A DNA stretch of 64,000 nt, taken from NCBI RefSeq assembly GCF_026544205.1, contig NZ_JALNUI010000001.1, positions 124,001 to 188,000 on the forward strand, in the 5' to 3' direction. This DNA is from Curtobacterium sp. GC_Cur_3 (GTDB taxonomy: Bacteria > Actinomycetota > Actinomycetes > Actinomycetales > Microbacteriaceae). The stretch's first letter is position 1. Each line of letters opens with the position of its first letter. Both the position numbers and the translations under genes were made by a program. The notes beneath the pieces were generated by a model. The model was not told where the DNA came from, did not search any database, and saw only the letters and a list, made by a program, of their open reading frames with translations. Shown here piece after piece: positions 27,330 through 39,375 of this stretch.

Positions 27330-28832
27330 TCACCGGCGACGGAACAGCGCGATGAACATCGCGTCCGTCCCCACCCGGTGCGGCCAGAGCTGCGCCGTCA
27401 TGCCGTCGGCGACCTGCGGGTCCCGTGCGGCGACCGAGCGGACCACCGACGCCGTGTCCACCTGCTCGAGCAGGTCCCCGTGCCGGCGCATCAGGGCGTC
27501 GACCTGCCCGCGGGTCTCGGCGAGGTGCGGCGAGCACGTGACGTAGGCCAGCGTGCCGCCGGGCGCCAGGACGCGCACCGCGGCGTCGAGGAGCTCCGTC
27601 TGCAGCACCGCGAGCTCCTGCACGTCCTCGGGCACCTTGCGCCAGCGGGCCTCCGGGCGACGACGGAGTGCGCCGAGCCCGGTGCACGGTGCGTCGAGGA
27701 GCACGCGGTCGTACCGCACGCCGGAACCGTCCTGGCCGTACCGGCGGGCGTCGCCCTCGACGACGCTGACGGTGTCGCCGAACGCCGCGAGGGCCTTCCG
27801 GACCAGTCCGACCCGCGCCGGCACGAGTTCGTTCGCGACGAGGGTCGCGCCGGCCTGTGCGGCCTCGGCCGCGAGCAGGGCGGCCTTGCCACCGGGTCCG
27901 GCGCAGAGGTCGAGCCACCGCTCCCCGGGCTGGATCGCGGAGGACCGGCTGAGCGCCAGGGCGGCGAGCTGCGAGCCCTCGTCCTGCACGCGGAGTCGTC
28001 CGGCGGCGATGCCCGGCACCCGGGCAGGGTCACCGGTCACGCCACGGATCCCGACGGGCGACACGGGCAGCGCGTCGGCGTCCGCCACGACGTCGGCCAC
28101 CTCGGTCGGGACGGGAGGCTCGGCACCGGTCGCGTCGTCGCCCTGCGGCTCGGTGTCGGCGGGCTCCACGGCCGTGGTCGCGGTGCGCAGGTCGTCGTCC
28201 GTCGCGAGTCCAGGCAGCGCGGCGAGCTGGACACGGGGTGCGACGTCGTCCGCCGCGAGCAGCGCCACGAGCTCGTCGCGGGAGCGCTCTGCAGCGAGGG
28301 CGTCCCGGAGCGAGGCGATGACCCACGCCGGGTGCGACCACCGGGTGGCGAGGAGCTCGTCGCCCGACAGGCCGCGGGTGATCTCGGTGTCCCACTCCTC
28401 GGGCGTCCTCGCCGCGACCTTGCGCATCACGGCGTTGACGAACCCGGTGGCGCGGTGGGCACCGACCTCGCGTGTGAGCTCGACGGTGGCTGAGACGGCA
28501 GCGTGGGTGGGCGTGCGCATGGCGAGCAGCTGGTGGACCCCGAGGCGCAGGACGTCGAGCACGTCGGCCTCGACGTTGCCGACCTTCCGGCCGGAGGCGG
28601 CCTCGACGACGGCGTCGTACCGACCGATCATCCGGATGGTGCCGTAGGTGAGCTCCGTCGCGAAGCCGGCGTCGCGCGCGGAGAGCGCAGCGCGGCGGAT
28701 GCGCGTCGGGAGCAGGAGGTTGGCGTAGGCGTCGTCGACCTGCACGGCCCGGATCACGTCGAAAGCGACCCGGCGGGCGCTCGGGCCGCGGACCGTCCGG
28801 GTCTCGGGACGGTGCTGCTGGTGCGGGCTCAT
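27330..28832 (-). CDS. rsmB: 16S rRNA (cytosine-967-C5)-methyltransferase
   Basis: The 500-residue enzyme methylates C967 of 16S rRNA using SAM. An N-terminal NusB-like RNA-binding domain (about 20-160) precedes the Rossmann methyltransferase. SAM motif I is DLCAGPGGK; the nucleophile loop is DAPCTGLGALRRRPEARW and the second cysteine lies in VTCSPHLAE. An Asp/Glu/Thr-rich insert near 225-260 is a probable disordered loop. Start overlaps the fmt stop by 4 bp, so fmt and rsmB are co-translated, as in many bacteria. Confidence 0.95.
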   Translation of the reverse strand: MSPHQQHRPETRTVRGPSARRVAFDVIRAVQVDDAYANLLLPTRIRRAALSARDAGFATELTYGTIRMIGRYDAVVEAASGRKVGNVEADVLDVLRLGVHQLLAMRTPTHAAVSATVELTREVGAHRATGFVNAVMRKVAARTPEEWDTEITRGLSGDELLATRWSHPAWVIASLRDALAAERSRDELVALLAADDVAPRVQLAALPGLATDDDLRTATTAVEPADTEPQGDDATGAEPPVPTEVADVVADADALPVSPVGIRGVTGDPARVPGIAAGRLRVQDEGSQLAALALSRSSAIQPGERWLDLCAGPGGKAALLAAEAAQAGATLVANELVPARVGLVRKALAAFGDTVSVVEGDARRYGQDGSGVRYDRVLLDAPCTGLGALRRRPEARWRKVPEDVQELAVLQTELLDAAVRVLAPGGTLAYVTCSPHLAETRGQVDALMRRHGDLLEQVDTASVVRSVAARDPQVADGMTAQLWPHRVGTDAMFIALFRRR

Positions 28833-29770
28833 GCGAGGACCTTCCCGTCGAGGGTACCGAGGCCACGGGCCCAGGCAGCGGCGTCCATCGCCGTCTTGCC
28901 GGCCGGCTGCACCCGGGCGAGCACGAGCGGCTCGTCGGCGGTCCCGACGAGGAGCGCGCCGCCCTGGAGCGTCAACGCACCGGGGGCGAGGGACGGGGCG
29001 GGGTCTGCCGGGCCTCCTGTCCGGGGCATCCGGTGGGACCGCAGCAGCTTGACGCGCGTCTCCCCCAGGTGCGCGAAGGCACCGGGCTCCGGCGTCACGC
29101 CGCGGATGTGGGCGTGGACGGCGGCAGCCGACGCGGCGAAGTCGACGCGACCGTCCTCGATGGTGGTCTTCGGGGCGGTGGTCGGCTCACCGACCTGCTC
29201 CGTGGCGGTGGCGCTGCCGTCCGCGATGGCGTCGACGACCCGGGCGACGACCTCGGCGCCGGTCTCGGCCATGGCGGCCAGGACCTCGCCGGCGGTCGCC
29301 TCGGGGTCGATCTCGAAGGGTTCGCTGGCGAACACGGGGCCGGCGTCGAGCGCCTCCACGAGCTGGAACACCGTGGCGGCGGTCCTGGTGTCGCCCGCCA
29401 TCACGGCACGCTGCACGGGCGCGGCGCCGCGGTACGCCGGCAGGTCGGAGAAGTGCAGGTTGACCCAGCCGTGGCGCGGGGTGTCGAGCGCCGCGCGGCG
29501 GAGCAGGGCGCCGTAGGCGACGATGACGCCGAGGTCGACGTCCAGCTCCGCGATGCGGCGGGTGACCTCGTCGTCGACGCGGGCGGCTTCGAGCACGGGC
29601 AGCCCGAGCTCCTCGGCGGCCTGGGCGACCGGCGTCGGGGTCAGGACGCGCTTGCGGCCCTGCGGTGTCGGCGGGCGGGTGAGCACCGCGGCGATCTCGT
29701 GGTCGGACGCCGCGAGCCGACGGAGGGTGGGGACGGCCGCAGCGGGGCTGCCGGCGACGACGAGACGCAT
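28829..29770 (-). CDS. fmt: Methionyl-tRNA formyltransferase
   Basis: The 313-residue enzyme formylates initiator Met-tRNA with 10-formyltetrahydrofolate. The catalytic region shows VNLHFSDLPAYRGAAPVQ and the downstream aspartate in LDAGPVFASE; the C-terminal OB-like domain is complete. ATG at 29770 has GGAGG about 9 nt upstream. It is the first gene of fmt-rsmB. Confidence 0.96.
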   Translation of the reverse strand: MRLVVAGSPAAAVPTLRRLAASDHEIAAVLTRPPTPQGRKRVLTPTPVAQAAEELGLPVLEAARVDDEVTRRIAELDVDLGVIVAYGALLRRAALDTPRHGWVNLHFSDLPAYRGAAPVQRAVMAGDTRTAATVFQLVEALDAGPVFASEPFEIDPEATAGEVLAAMAETGAEVVARVVDAIADGSATATEQVGEPTTAPKTTIEDGRVDFAASAAAVHAHIRGVTPEPGAFAHLGETRVKLLRSHRMPRTGGPADPAPSLAPGALTLQGGALLVGTADEPLVLARVQPAGKTAMDAAAWARGLGTLDGKVLA

Positions 29771-29883
29771 GGGTTCGATCCTCCCATGGCCGGCGTGTCC
29801 GGGGTGCGCAGCAGCCCGCTCGACTGGAGAGCGGAGCAGCGGCGGCTGCGTAGCGTCGCCGCCACACGACCGGAAGGACGACG

Positions 29884-30213
29884 ATGCCCGACGAACTCCC
29901 CCTGGCGGACTTCGACCACATCCCGCTCGGCAACCTCGCGGAACACCTCCGCCCGCTCGACCAGGCGCAGGTCCAGGCTCTGCTCGACCACGAGCGCGCC
30001 CACGGCGACCGGCTCCCGGTGACCCAGCTCCTCGAGCGGCGGATCACGGACCTCGCGCACGGCGCCGAACCCGCCGGGTCCGTGCCGGACCGGCTGCCCG
30101 AGGTCCAGGATGGGCCGAGCGGCGGTTCCCCTGCGAGCCCCGCGACGAGCGGTCCGCCGGTCAACCCGCCGTCCCACGGCGTCCCCACCAACCCGGCGCA
30201 GCCGCGCCGCTGA
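29884..30213 (+). CDS. Small protein of unknown function with LPLADFDHIPLG-type N-terminus
   Basis: The 109-residue protein has a compact helical N-terminal half (LPLADFDHIPLG, LRPLDQAQVQALLDHERAH, LPVTQLLERRI) and a proline/glycine/serine-rich disordered C-terminus. I recall similar short actinobacterial proteins with this aspartate-leucine pattern, but know of no function. The ATG at 29884 has GGAAGGACGAC upstream. It is followed 17 bp later by a membrane-protein gene and probably shares its transcript. Confidence 0.7.
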   Translation: MPDELPLADFDHIPLGNLAEHLRPLDQAQVQALLDHERAHGDRLPVTQLLERRITDLAHGAEPAGSVPDRLPEVQDGPSGGSPASPATSGPPVNPPSHGVPTNPAQPRR

Positions 30214-30230
30214 CCACCAGGAGCAACGAC

Positions 30231-30701
30231 ATGGCAGACATCACCACGTCCACCAACCGCTACGCCGGTTCCACCATCCAGAAGGCCACGCTCGTCGTCG
30301 GCATCGTGTTCCTGGTCGTCGGGATCGCCGGGTTCGTCCCCGGGATCACGACCGGCGACCTCGGCGGCGCGGGGCACGGCTCGATGGCGATGCTGCTCGG
30401 GCTGTTCCAGGTCTCGGTCCTGCACAACATCGTGCACCTGCTCTTCGGGATCGTCGGGCTGGCCGCCGCCCGGAGTGCCGTCGGCTCTCGCAGCTACCTG
30501 GTCATCGGCGGCATCGTCTACCTCGTGCTGTTCGTCTACGGGCTCTTCACGGCCGACCACGCCTCCGCTGCGAACTTCGTCCCGCTGAACACCGCCGACA
30601 ACTGGCTGCACCTGCTGCTCGCCGGCGGCATGGTCGCCCTCGGTGTGTTCCTGCCGCGGCCGGACGGACGCCAGCGCCGCGACCGCACCACCACGGCCTG
30701 A
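30231..30701 (+). CDS. DUF4383-like four-helix membrane protein
   Basis: The 156-residue protein has four transmembrane helices. Features are GIVFLVVGIAGFVPGIT, a loop with GHGS, then SVLHNIVHLLFGIVGL and NWLHLLLAGGMVALG. The paired HNIVHLLFG and NWLHL motifs are typical of the DUF4383 family of actinobacterial stress-associated membrane proteins. ATG at 30231 has CAGGAGC upstream. It is convergent with priA, 7 bp away. Function unknown. Confidence 0.8.
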   Translation: MADITTSTNRYAGSTIQKATLVVGIVFLVVGIAGFVPGITTGDLGGAGHGSMAMLLGLFQVSVLHNIVHLLFGIVGLAAARSAVGSRSYLVIGGIVYLVLFVYGLFTADHASAANFVPLNTADNWLHLLLAGGMVALGVFLPRPDGRQRRDRTTTA

Positions 30702-30708
30702 GGCCCTC

Positions 30709-32754
30709 TCAGACCTCGGCGAACGGCTCCGCGTCGTCGAGCCGCGCCCGCAGTGTCGGGGCGGCTCGACGGCGGTTGCCGCCCGGGAGCACCCGCCGCG
30801 TCGACGACCGACGGATGACCTCGGCCTTGAGCGTCGCGGCGACCTCGGTGCCGTGGGCGTAGGGGAACCGCACGATCGCCCGGACGGTGCCGGGAACGGG
30901 GTCGTCGACGGGGACCGGCCCGAGCACCGGCCCGACGGGGGCCTCCCCGAGGGCCTCGACCGCCGCGGTCACCGCTTCCTCCGTGCCGGTGAGCGTCGCG
31001 ACCCGGACGGCCGGCGGGAACATGAGCTCGCGGCGGTCGACGAGCTCGTCGTGAGCGGGCGTGTCGAGTCGCCAGAGCGCCATCGCCGTCGCCAGTGACC
31101 CGCCGATGCCGACGAGGTAGACCTCGGCTCCGGGAGCGCCCTTGGCGGCCGCGTTCGTCCAGAACCGAAGCACTTCCTCCTGCACCCGGAGGCCTTCGCG
31201 CCCGAGCATCTTCTCGCCGTCGAGGAGCAGCACGCAGGCGTAGCCGCCGGGCGTCGACGGCTCGGCTCCACGCGTGGCGACGACGACCGCCGGGCGCGCC
31301 GGGACCTCGTCGATCGGGCGGGAGCCGTCCGCGACGATGATGCGGGTGCCCGGGAACGCCCGGCCGAGTTCGTCCGCGGTGCGCTGCGCCCCCTGACCGA
31401 CGGCCTTGAGCTTCCCGCCGCCGCACGTCGGGCAGCGGTACCCGGCCGCGAGGGCCCCGCAGAACCGGCACTGGGGAACGGCGCCGTGCGTCGGGCTGCC
31501 GAGGGGTCCCCCGCACACCCGGCAGTGGGCGCGCTCCCCGCAGTCGGCGCACACGAGCCCGGTGCCGAAGCCCGGGTTGGCGACCTGCACGAGCACGGGC
31601 CCCGTCCGGCTGGCCTCCCGTGCGGCGCGCCAGGCGCTGCTCGGGATCCGGGCCTGTGCGGCGAAGCCCTCGGCGCTGACCTGCTGCGCCGTCGGGATGA
31701 CCTTCGGCACCGCGGCCCGGAGCGGCGTCACGTCGTCGAGCCAGTGCAGCTCGACCAGGCGCTGCACGTCGGTGCTCCGCGCGTGGGAGAGGAACAGCAG
31801 CGCCGCACCCGACTGTGCCGCGCGGACCAGGGCCACGTCGCGGGTGTGCACGTACGGGGCCCGGGGCTCGATGAAGGACGCGTCGCCGTCGTCCCACATC
31901 GCGATGAGGCCGAGGTCGCTGGCCGGTGCGTACATCGCCGTGCGGTTGCCGATGGCGACGACGGGGTGGGTGCGGGCCTGCAGCAGGGCCTTGGCGCGCT
32001 GGCCGTTGGTCTGCTTGGCGTCGAAGCGGACCACGCGCTCGGCGGGGACCAGGGCGTGCAGGGCGCGCTCGAGGTCGGTGAGGTCGCGGAAGTCCGGCAC
32101 GGCGATGACCGCCGACCGCTCGGTGGCCAGGGTGCTGGCGGCAGCCTGCGCCAGGGTGAGCGCCCAGCCGGGGACCCAGGCGGGGTCGTCGGGTGCGGCA
32201 TCGTCTGCCGCTGCCGCTGCCGCCGCCGCCGCCGCCGCCGCCGCCGGCAGCTGCACGGGGTGTGGGATCGCGGCCACCGCGGCACGCTGGTTCGCCGCGA
32301 GGATGCCCTCGACGACGCCGTCGGCGTACCCGGTCACCGCGGGGGCCGCGACCGAAGGTGGCACGTGCTCGGGGTCCCGCGCGAGCCACGCCTTCTCGAC
32401 ACGGACCTGCCGCGTCGGCACCGCGAGCCGGAGCACGTCACTCGCCACACCGGCGGCCCGGTCGGCGACGGCCCGCGCGAGCGTCCAGATCTCCGGCGCG
32501 AGCACCGGCACCGGGCTGACGAGCGTCTCGATCGCGCTCAGCTCACCCGGGAACGCCCCGCCCGGCGCCCCGGGGCCGTCCTCGACGACCTCGATGACGT
32601 ACGCGTCCGAGATCCGGGCGCCGGTGCGGAGCGGGACCTTCACGCGGACCCCGGGCACGCAGGCGTCCTCGTGCTCGGACGGCACCCGGTAGTCGAACAG
32701 ACGGTCGAGCTGCGGGAGCGGCGAGTCGAGGACGACGCGCGCGACGGTGGTCAC
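30709..32754 (-). CDS. priA: Replication restart protein PriA, actinobacterial type without helicase motifs
   Basis: The 681-residue protein has the PriA layout: a 3'-DNA-binding domain (LDRLFDYRVP), the helicase-like core and the zinc module (CADCGERAHCRVC and CRFCGALAAGYRCPTCGGG; eight cysteines). The Walker A GxGKT is missing and the usual DEAH box appears as WDDGD, so ATPase and helicase activity are not expected; mycobacterial PriA is described in the same way. A 13-alanine tract interrupts the core. GTG start at 32754, 8 bp after metK, at the end of the pyr operon. It probably acts in restart of stalled forks by protein binding rather than unwinding. Confidence 0.93.
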   Translation of the reverse strand: MTTVARVVLDSPLPQLDRLFDYRVPSEHEDACVPGVRVKVPLRTGARISDAYVIEVVEDGPGAPGGAFPGELSAIETLVSPVPVLAPEIWTLARAVADRAAGVASDVLRLAVPTRQVRVEKAWLARDPEHVPPSVAAPAVTGYADGVVEGILAANQRAAVAAIPHPVQLPAAAAAAAAAAAAADDAAPDDPAWVPGWALTLAQAAASTLATERSAVIAVPDFRDLTDLERALHALVPAERVVRFDAKQTNGQRAKALLQARTHPVVAIGNRTAMYAPASDLGLIAMWDDGDASFIEPRAPYVHTRDVALVRAAQSGAALLFLSHARSTDVQRLVELHWLDDVTPLRAAVPKVIPTAQQVSAEGFAAQARIPSSAWRAAREASRTGPVLVQVANPGFGTGLVCADCGERAHCRVCGGPLGSPTHGAVPQCRFCGALAAGYRCPTCGGGKLKAVGQGAQRTADELGRAFPGTRIIVADGSRPIDEVPARPAVVVATRGAEPSTPGGYACVLLLDGEKMLGREGLRVQEEVLRFWTNAAAKGAPGAEVYLVGIGGSLATAMALWRLDTPAHDELVDRRELMFPPAVRVATLTGTEEAVTAAVEALGEAPVGPVLGPVPVDDPVPGTVRAIVRFPYAHGTEVAATLKAEVIRRSSTRRVLPGGNRRRAAPTLRARLDDAEPFAEV
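32219..32245 (-). repeat. (GCC)9 microsatellite in priA
   Basis: Nine perfect GCC triplets within a 39-bp alanine tract (32206-32244). Changes in repeat number would keep the reading frame and alter only the length of the alanine linker. Confidence 0.9.
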
Positions 32755-32762
32755 GCGGTCAC

Positions 32763-33977
32763 TCAGACGGTGGCGGCGACGAGTCCTGCGGCCTGGCGGA
32801 GGGCGTCGACACGGTCGAGCTGCTCCCAGGTGAACCCGGGGAGCTCACGACCGAAGTGGCCGTACGTCGCCGTCTGCGCGTACCGCGGCTTGAGCAGGTC
32901 GAGGTCACGGATGATCGCCGCCGGACGCAGGTCGAACACCTGACGGATCGCGGCCTCGATGACCGCGTCGTCGACGTGACCCGTGCCGAACGTCTCCACG
33001 TAGAGCCCCACCGGCTTCGCACGGCCGATCGCGTACGCGACCTGGACCTCGAGCCGGTCAGCGAGCCCCGCCGCGACCGCGTTCTTCGCCACCCAGCGCA
33101 GCGCGTACGCCGCCGACCGGTCGACCTTGGACGGGTCCTTGCCGCTGAACGCCCCGCCACCGTGCCGGGACGCCCCACCGTAGGTGTCGACGATGATCTT
33201 CCGCCCGGTGAGCCCGGCGTCGCCCTGCGGCCCACCGATCTCGAACCGGCCGGTCGGGTTCACGATGACCTCGACGTCCGCGGAGTCCAACTCCACCTGG
33301 TCCAGGACCGGGCGGATCACGTGCTCCGTGATCGCCGCGGTCAGCTCGTCCAGCGTCACGCTCGGCGAGTGCTGCGTCGACACGACGACGGTCTCCACGC
33401 TCTTCGGCACGACGCCGTCGTACCCGACCGTGACCTGGGTCTTGCCGTCGGGCCGCAGGAACGTCAGCTCCCCGGACTTCCGGACCGCAGCCAGGCGCTC
33501 GGCGAGCCGGTGCGCGAGCCAGATGGCGACGGGCATGTACTCCGGCGTCTCGTTCGTCGCGAAGCCGAACATGATGCCCTGGTCACCGGCACCCTGACGA
33601 TCCAGCGGGTCCACACCGGCACCGGAACGGGAGTCCAACGACTCGTCCACGCCCTGCGCGATGTCCGGCGACTGCGCACCGATCGAGACCTCGACACCAC
33701 ACGTGGCGCCGTCGAAGGAGACCTCGGACGAGTTGTAGCCGATGCCCGTGATCACGTCACGGACAAGCTTCGGGATCTCGACGTACCCCGACGTGGTGAC
33801 CTCACCAGCGACGTGCACGAGACCCGTCGTCACCATCGTCTCGACCGCGACCCGCGCATGCGGGTCGACGGCGAGCAGGGCATCGAGGATGGTGTCCGAG
33901 ATCTGGTCACAGATCTTGTCGGGGTGCCCCTCCGTCACCGACTCGGACGTGAACAGGCGCAGCGTGCTGGACGTCAC
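32763..33977 (-). CDS. metK: S-adenosylmethionine synthetase
   Basis: The 404-residue enzyme makes SAM from methionine and ATP. Signature segments [27 protein letters not shown] and [18 protein letters not shown] are intact. GTG start at 33977, only 5 nt after rpoZ. No SAM riboswitch is possible in that space, so expression follows the upstream operon. In mycobacteria coaBC lies between rpoZ and metK; here it is absent. Confidence 0.97.
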   Translation of the reverse strand: MTSSTLRLFTSESVTEGHPDKICDQISDTILDALLAVDPHARVAVETMVTTGLVHVAGEVTTSGYVEIPKLVRDVITGIGYNSSEVSFDGATCGVEVSIGAQSPDIAQGVDESLDSRSGAGVDPLDRQGAGDQGIMFGFATNETPEYMPVAIWLAHRLAERLAAVRKSGELTFLRPDGKTQVTVGYDGVVPKSVETVVVSTQHSPSVTLDELTAAITEHVIRPVLDQVELDSADVEVIVNPTGRFEIGGPQGDAGLTGRKIIVDTYGGASRHGGGAFSGKDPSKVDRSAAYALRWVAKNAVAAGLADRLEVQVAYAIGRAKPVGLYVETFGTGHVDDAVIEAAIRQVFDLRPAAIIRDLDLLKPRYAQTATYGHFGRELPGFTWEQLDRVDALRQAAGLVAATV

Positions 33978-33982
33978 CGGGC

Positions 33983-34249
33983 TCAGACGGTGGGCTGGGG
34001 CTGCTGCTTGGTGACGGTGAGCTTGTCCTCGTTGATCTCGTGGAGGGCCACCGACAGCGGCTTGTCGTCGATCGTGGAGTCGACGAGCGGACCGACGTTG
34101 TCGAAGAGCGAGCCCTCGTGCAGGTCGGCGTAGTAGTCGTTGATCTGTCGTGCACGCTTCGAGGCGAAGATGACGAGCGCGTACTTCGACTCCACCTTGG
34201 ACAGCAGGTCGTCGATGGGCGGGTCGATGATGCCCTGGGGGTTGGCCAT
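33983..34249 (-). CDS. rpoZ: RNA polymerase omega subunit
   Basis: The 88-residue subunit helps assemble beta-prime. The characteristic helices [25 protein letters not shown] and the C-terminal [10 protein letters not shown] are present. I use ATG 34249 (MANPQG) because GGAGACACC precedes it; an in-frame ATG five codons upstream is possible. It lies 34 bp after gmk in the operon. Confidence 0.95.
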   Translation of the reverse strand: MANPQGIIDPPIDDLLSKVESKYALVIFASKRARQINDYYADLHEGSLFDNVGPLVDSTIDDKPLSVALHEINEDKLTVTKQQPQPTV

Positions 34250-34283
34250 GGTGTCTCCAGACAACGAGCGGATGCGCTCCCGG

Positions 34284-35213
34284 CTAGGGCGCAGTGAACA
34301 AGTCTACGACCTCGCGTGCCGCCGTGCCGACATCCGAGTTCACGATCCGCACGTCGAACTCGTCCTGCGCGGCCAGCTCGACCTTCGCGGTCTCGAGTCG
34401 GCGGGCCTGTTCCTCGGACGACTCGGTCCCGCGGCCGATGAGCCGGCGGACCAGTTCGTCCCACGTCGGGGGCAGCAGGAACACCAGGACCGCCTCGGGC
34501 ATGGCGTCACGCACCTGCCGGGCGCCCTGCAGGTCGATCTCGAGCATCACCTTGTCGCCGGCGTCCAGCGCGCGGTCGATCGGCGGGCGCGGCGTGCCGT
34601 ACCGGTAGGAGTTGTGCACGGTCGCCCACTCGAGCAGTTCGCGCTCGCGGATCATCCGGTCGAACTCGGCGTCGTCGACGAAGTAGTAGTGCACGCCGTC
34701 GACCTCGCCGGGCCGCGGCTTCCTGGTGGTCGCGGAGACGCTGAGGTTCACCTCGGGGTACTGCTCGCGGATGTACGCGCTGACGGTCCCCTTGCCGACG
34801 GCGGTGGGTCCGGCGAGCACGACGAGCTTCGACACACCGCGCTTCCGCCCGCGCGCGGCGAGCCAGTCGGAGAGCGCCGTCCGCTGCCGGGTGCCGAGGC
34901 CGCCGAGCCGCTTCGAGGGTGCGATCCGGAGCGAGCCCATGATGGTCTCGGCGCGGGCCGGTCCGATGCCGTTCAGGCTGGTCAGGAGGTCACGGACCCG
35001 GAGGGACTTCTCGGCGGGGGCGTCGGCGTCGCTCCAGGCGGTGCGGGCGACGTCGAGCGCCGACCGCTCCCCCGTGGCGACGGCGGACTTCACCGCGGCG
35101 CGGGCACGGCGGGCGGCCACGGCGGCACGGGCAGCCGCGGCGCGGTCCACCTCGGGCGGCGTGCGGTGCGCGGGCAGGGAACCGGAGTCGTGGGTGATGC
35201 CGTCGTCGGTCAT
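34284..35213 (-). CDS. gmk: Fusion of actinobacterial integration host factor (mIHF) domain and guanylate kinase
   Basis: The 309-residue product is about 105-120 residues longer than ordinary guanylate kinases. Residues 17-123 look like mIHF, the nucleoid-associated helix-two-turn-helix protein: a basic alanine-rich helix ([13 protein letters not shown]), then [18 protein letters not shown] and [14 protein letters not shown]. Residues 128-309 are complete guanylate kinase with P-loop GPTAVGKGT (135-143), GMP-binding RKPRPGE and DGVHYYFV, and the lid. In mycobacteria mihF and gmk are separate neighbours. An internal GTG (34835, V127) with GGAAG 6 nt upstream could also yield the kinase alone. 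ATG overlaps the pyrF stop by 4 bp. The kinase makes GDP from GMP; the IHF half should bind DNA. Confidence 0.95.
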   Translation of the reverse strand: MTDDGITHDSGSLPAHRTPPEVDRAAAARAAVAARRARAAVKSAVATGERSALDVARTAWSDADAPAEKSLRVRDLLTSLNGIGPARAETIMGSLRIAPSKRLGGLGTRQRTALSDWLAARGRKRGVSKLVVLAGPTAVGKGTVSAYIREQYPEVNLSVSATTRKPRPGEVDGVHYYFVDDAEFDRMIRERELLEWATVHNSYRYGTPRPPIDRALDAGDKVMLEIDLQGARQVRDAMPEAVLVFLLPPTWDELVRRLIGRGTESSEEQARRLETAKVELAAQDEFDVRIVNSDVGTAAREVVDLFTAP

Positions 35214-36081
35214 GCCAGGGCCGCCTGGATCCGCTCGGCACGGTCGGTCACGAGAGCGGCGACGCCGTCGGGGCCGTCGGTCAGCAGCCCGCGGGACTCG
35301 CTCACGAGCACCTGCCCGGCACGCGAGCCGTACAGCGCGCGGAGGTCCTCGATCCGGGCACCCTGGGCACCGAAGCCGGGCGCGAGCACCGGGGACGACC
35401 CGATGTCGTTCGCGCCGATGCCGAAGTCCGCGAGGTCGAGGGTCGCGCCGAGCACCAGCCCGACGTCGCCGATGGCCTGGTCGTCCTCAGCCGGGTTGTC
35501 GTCTGCCACGTCGAGAACGATACCGGCAGCGACGCTCCGCCCAGCACGCGGGCCCTCGGCGAGCACCGCGGTCTGCAGCACCCGTGCCTCGGGGTTGCTC
35601 GTCGCGGCCAGCACGAACACGCCGGCGCCGTTCCGACGCGCGACGTCGATCGTCCCGCGCAGCGAGCCGTACCCGAGGTACGGCGACACCGTCATCGCGT
35701 CGGCCGCGAACGGCCCGTCTTCGTCGATCCACGCGGTCGCGTAGTCGTCCCCCGTCGTCCCGATGTCGCCGCGCTTGACGTCGGCGACGACCAGGAGGCC
35801 CGCGTCACGTGCCCGACGGATCGTCGCGTCGAGCGCGCGGTAGCCGGCCACCCCCGCGGCCTCGAAGAACGCGACCTGCGGCTTGACGACGGCGGCCCGA
35901 CCGGCGGCCGCGTCCACCAGGACGCGGCCGAACGCGGTCAGCCCGGCCTCGTCACGGCCGAGCCCCCACGCCGCCAGGGTGGCGGCGTGGGGGTCGATGC
36001 CGACGCACAGCGCGGACCGCGACCCGATGGCGGCCGCGAGCCGGACGCCGAAGGAGGCCGAGCCTCCGTCCCGGACAGCCG

Positions 36082-36085
<4 letters not shown>
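35210..36085 (-). CDS. pyrF: Orotidine 5'-phosphate decarboxylase (type 2)
   Basis: The 291-residue enzyme decarboxylates OMP to UMP. It is of the longer actinobacterial form; the active-site segment is [13 protein letters not shown], preceded by [16 protein letters not shown] start at 36085 overlaps carB by 4 bp, and the stop overlaps the gmk start, so all are translationally coupled. Confidence 0.96.

Positions 36086-39374
<3,289 letters not shown>

Positions 39375-39375
<1 letters not shown>

Noticed and set aside
32177-32252. GC-rich triplet repeat in priA as a sequencing artefact
   Set aside because: The frame is intact on both sides and the alanine codons upstream alternate GCA/GCG, so the tract looks genuine; only the exact copy number might be unreliable.
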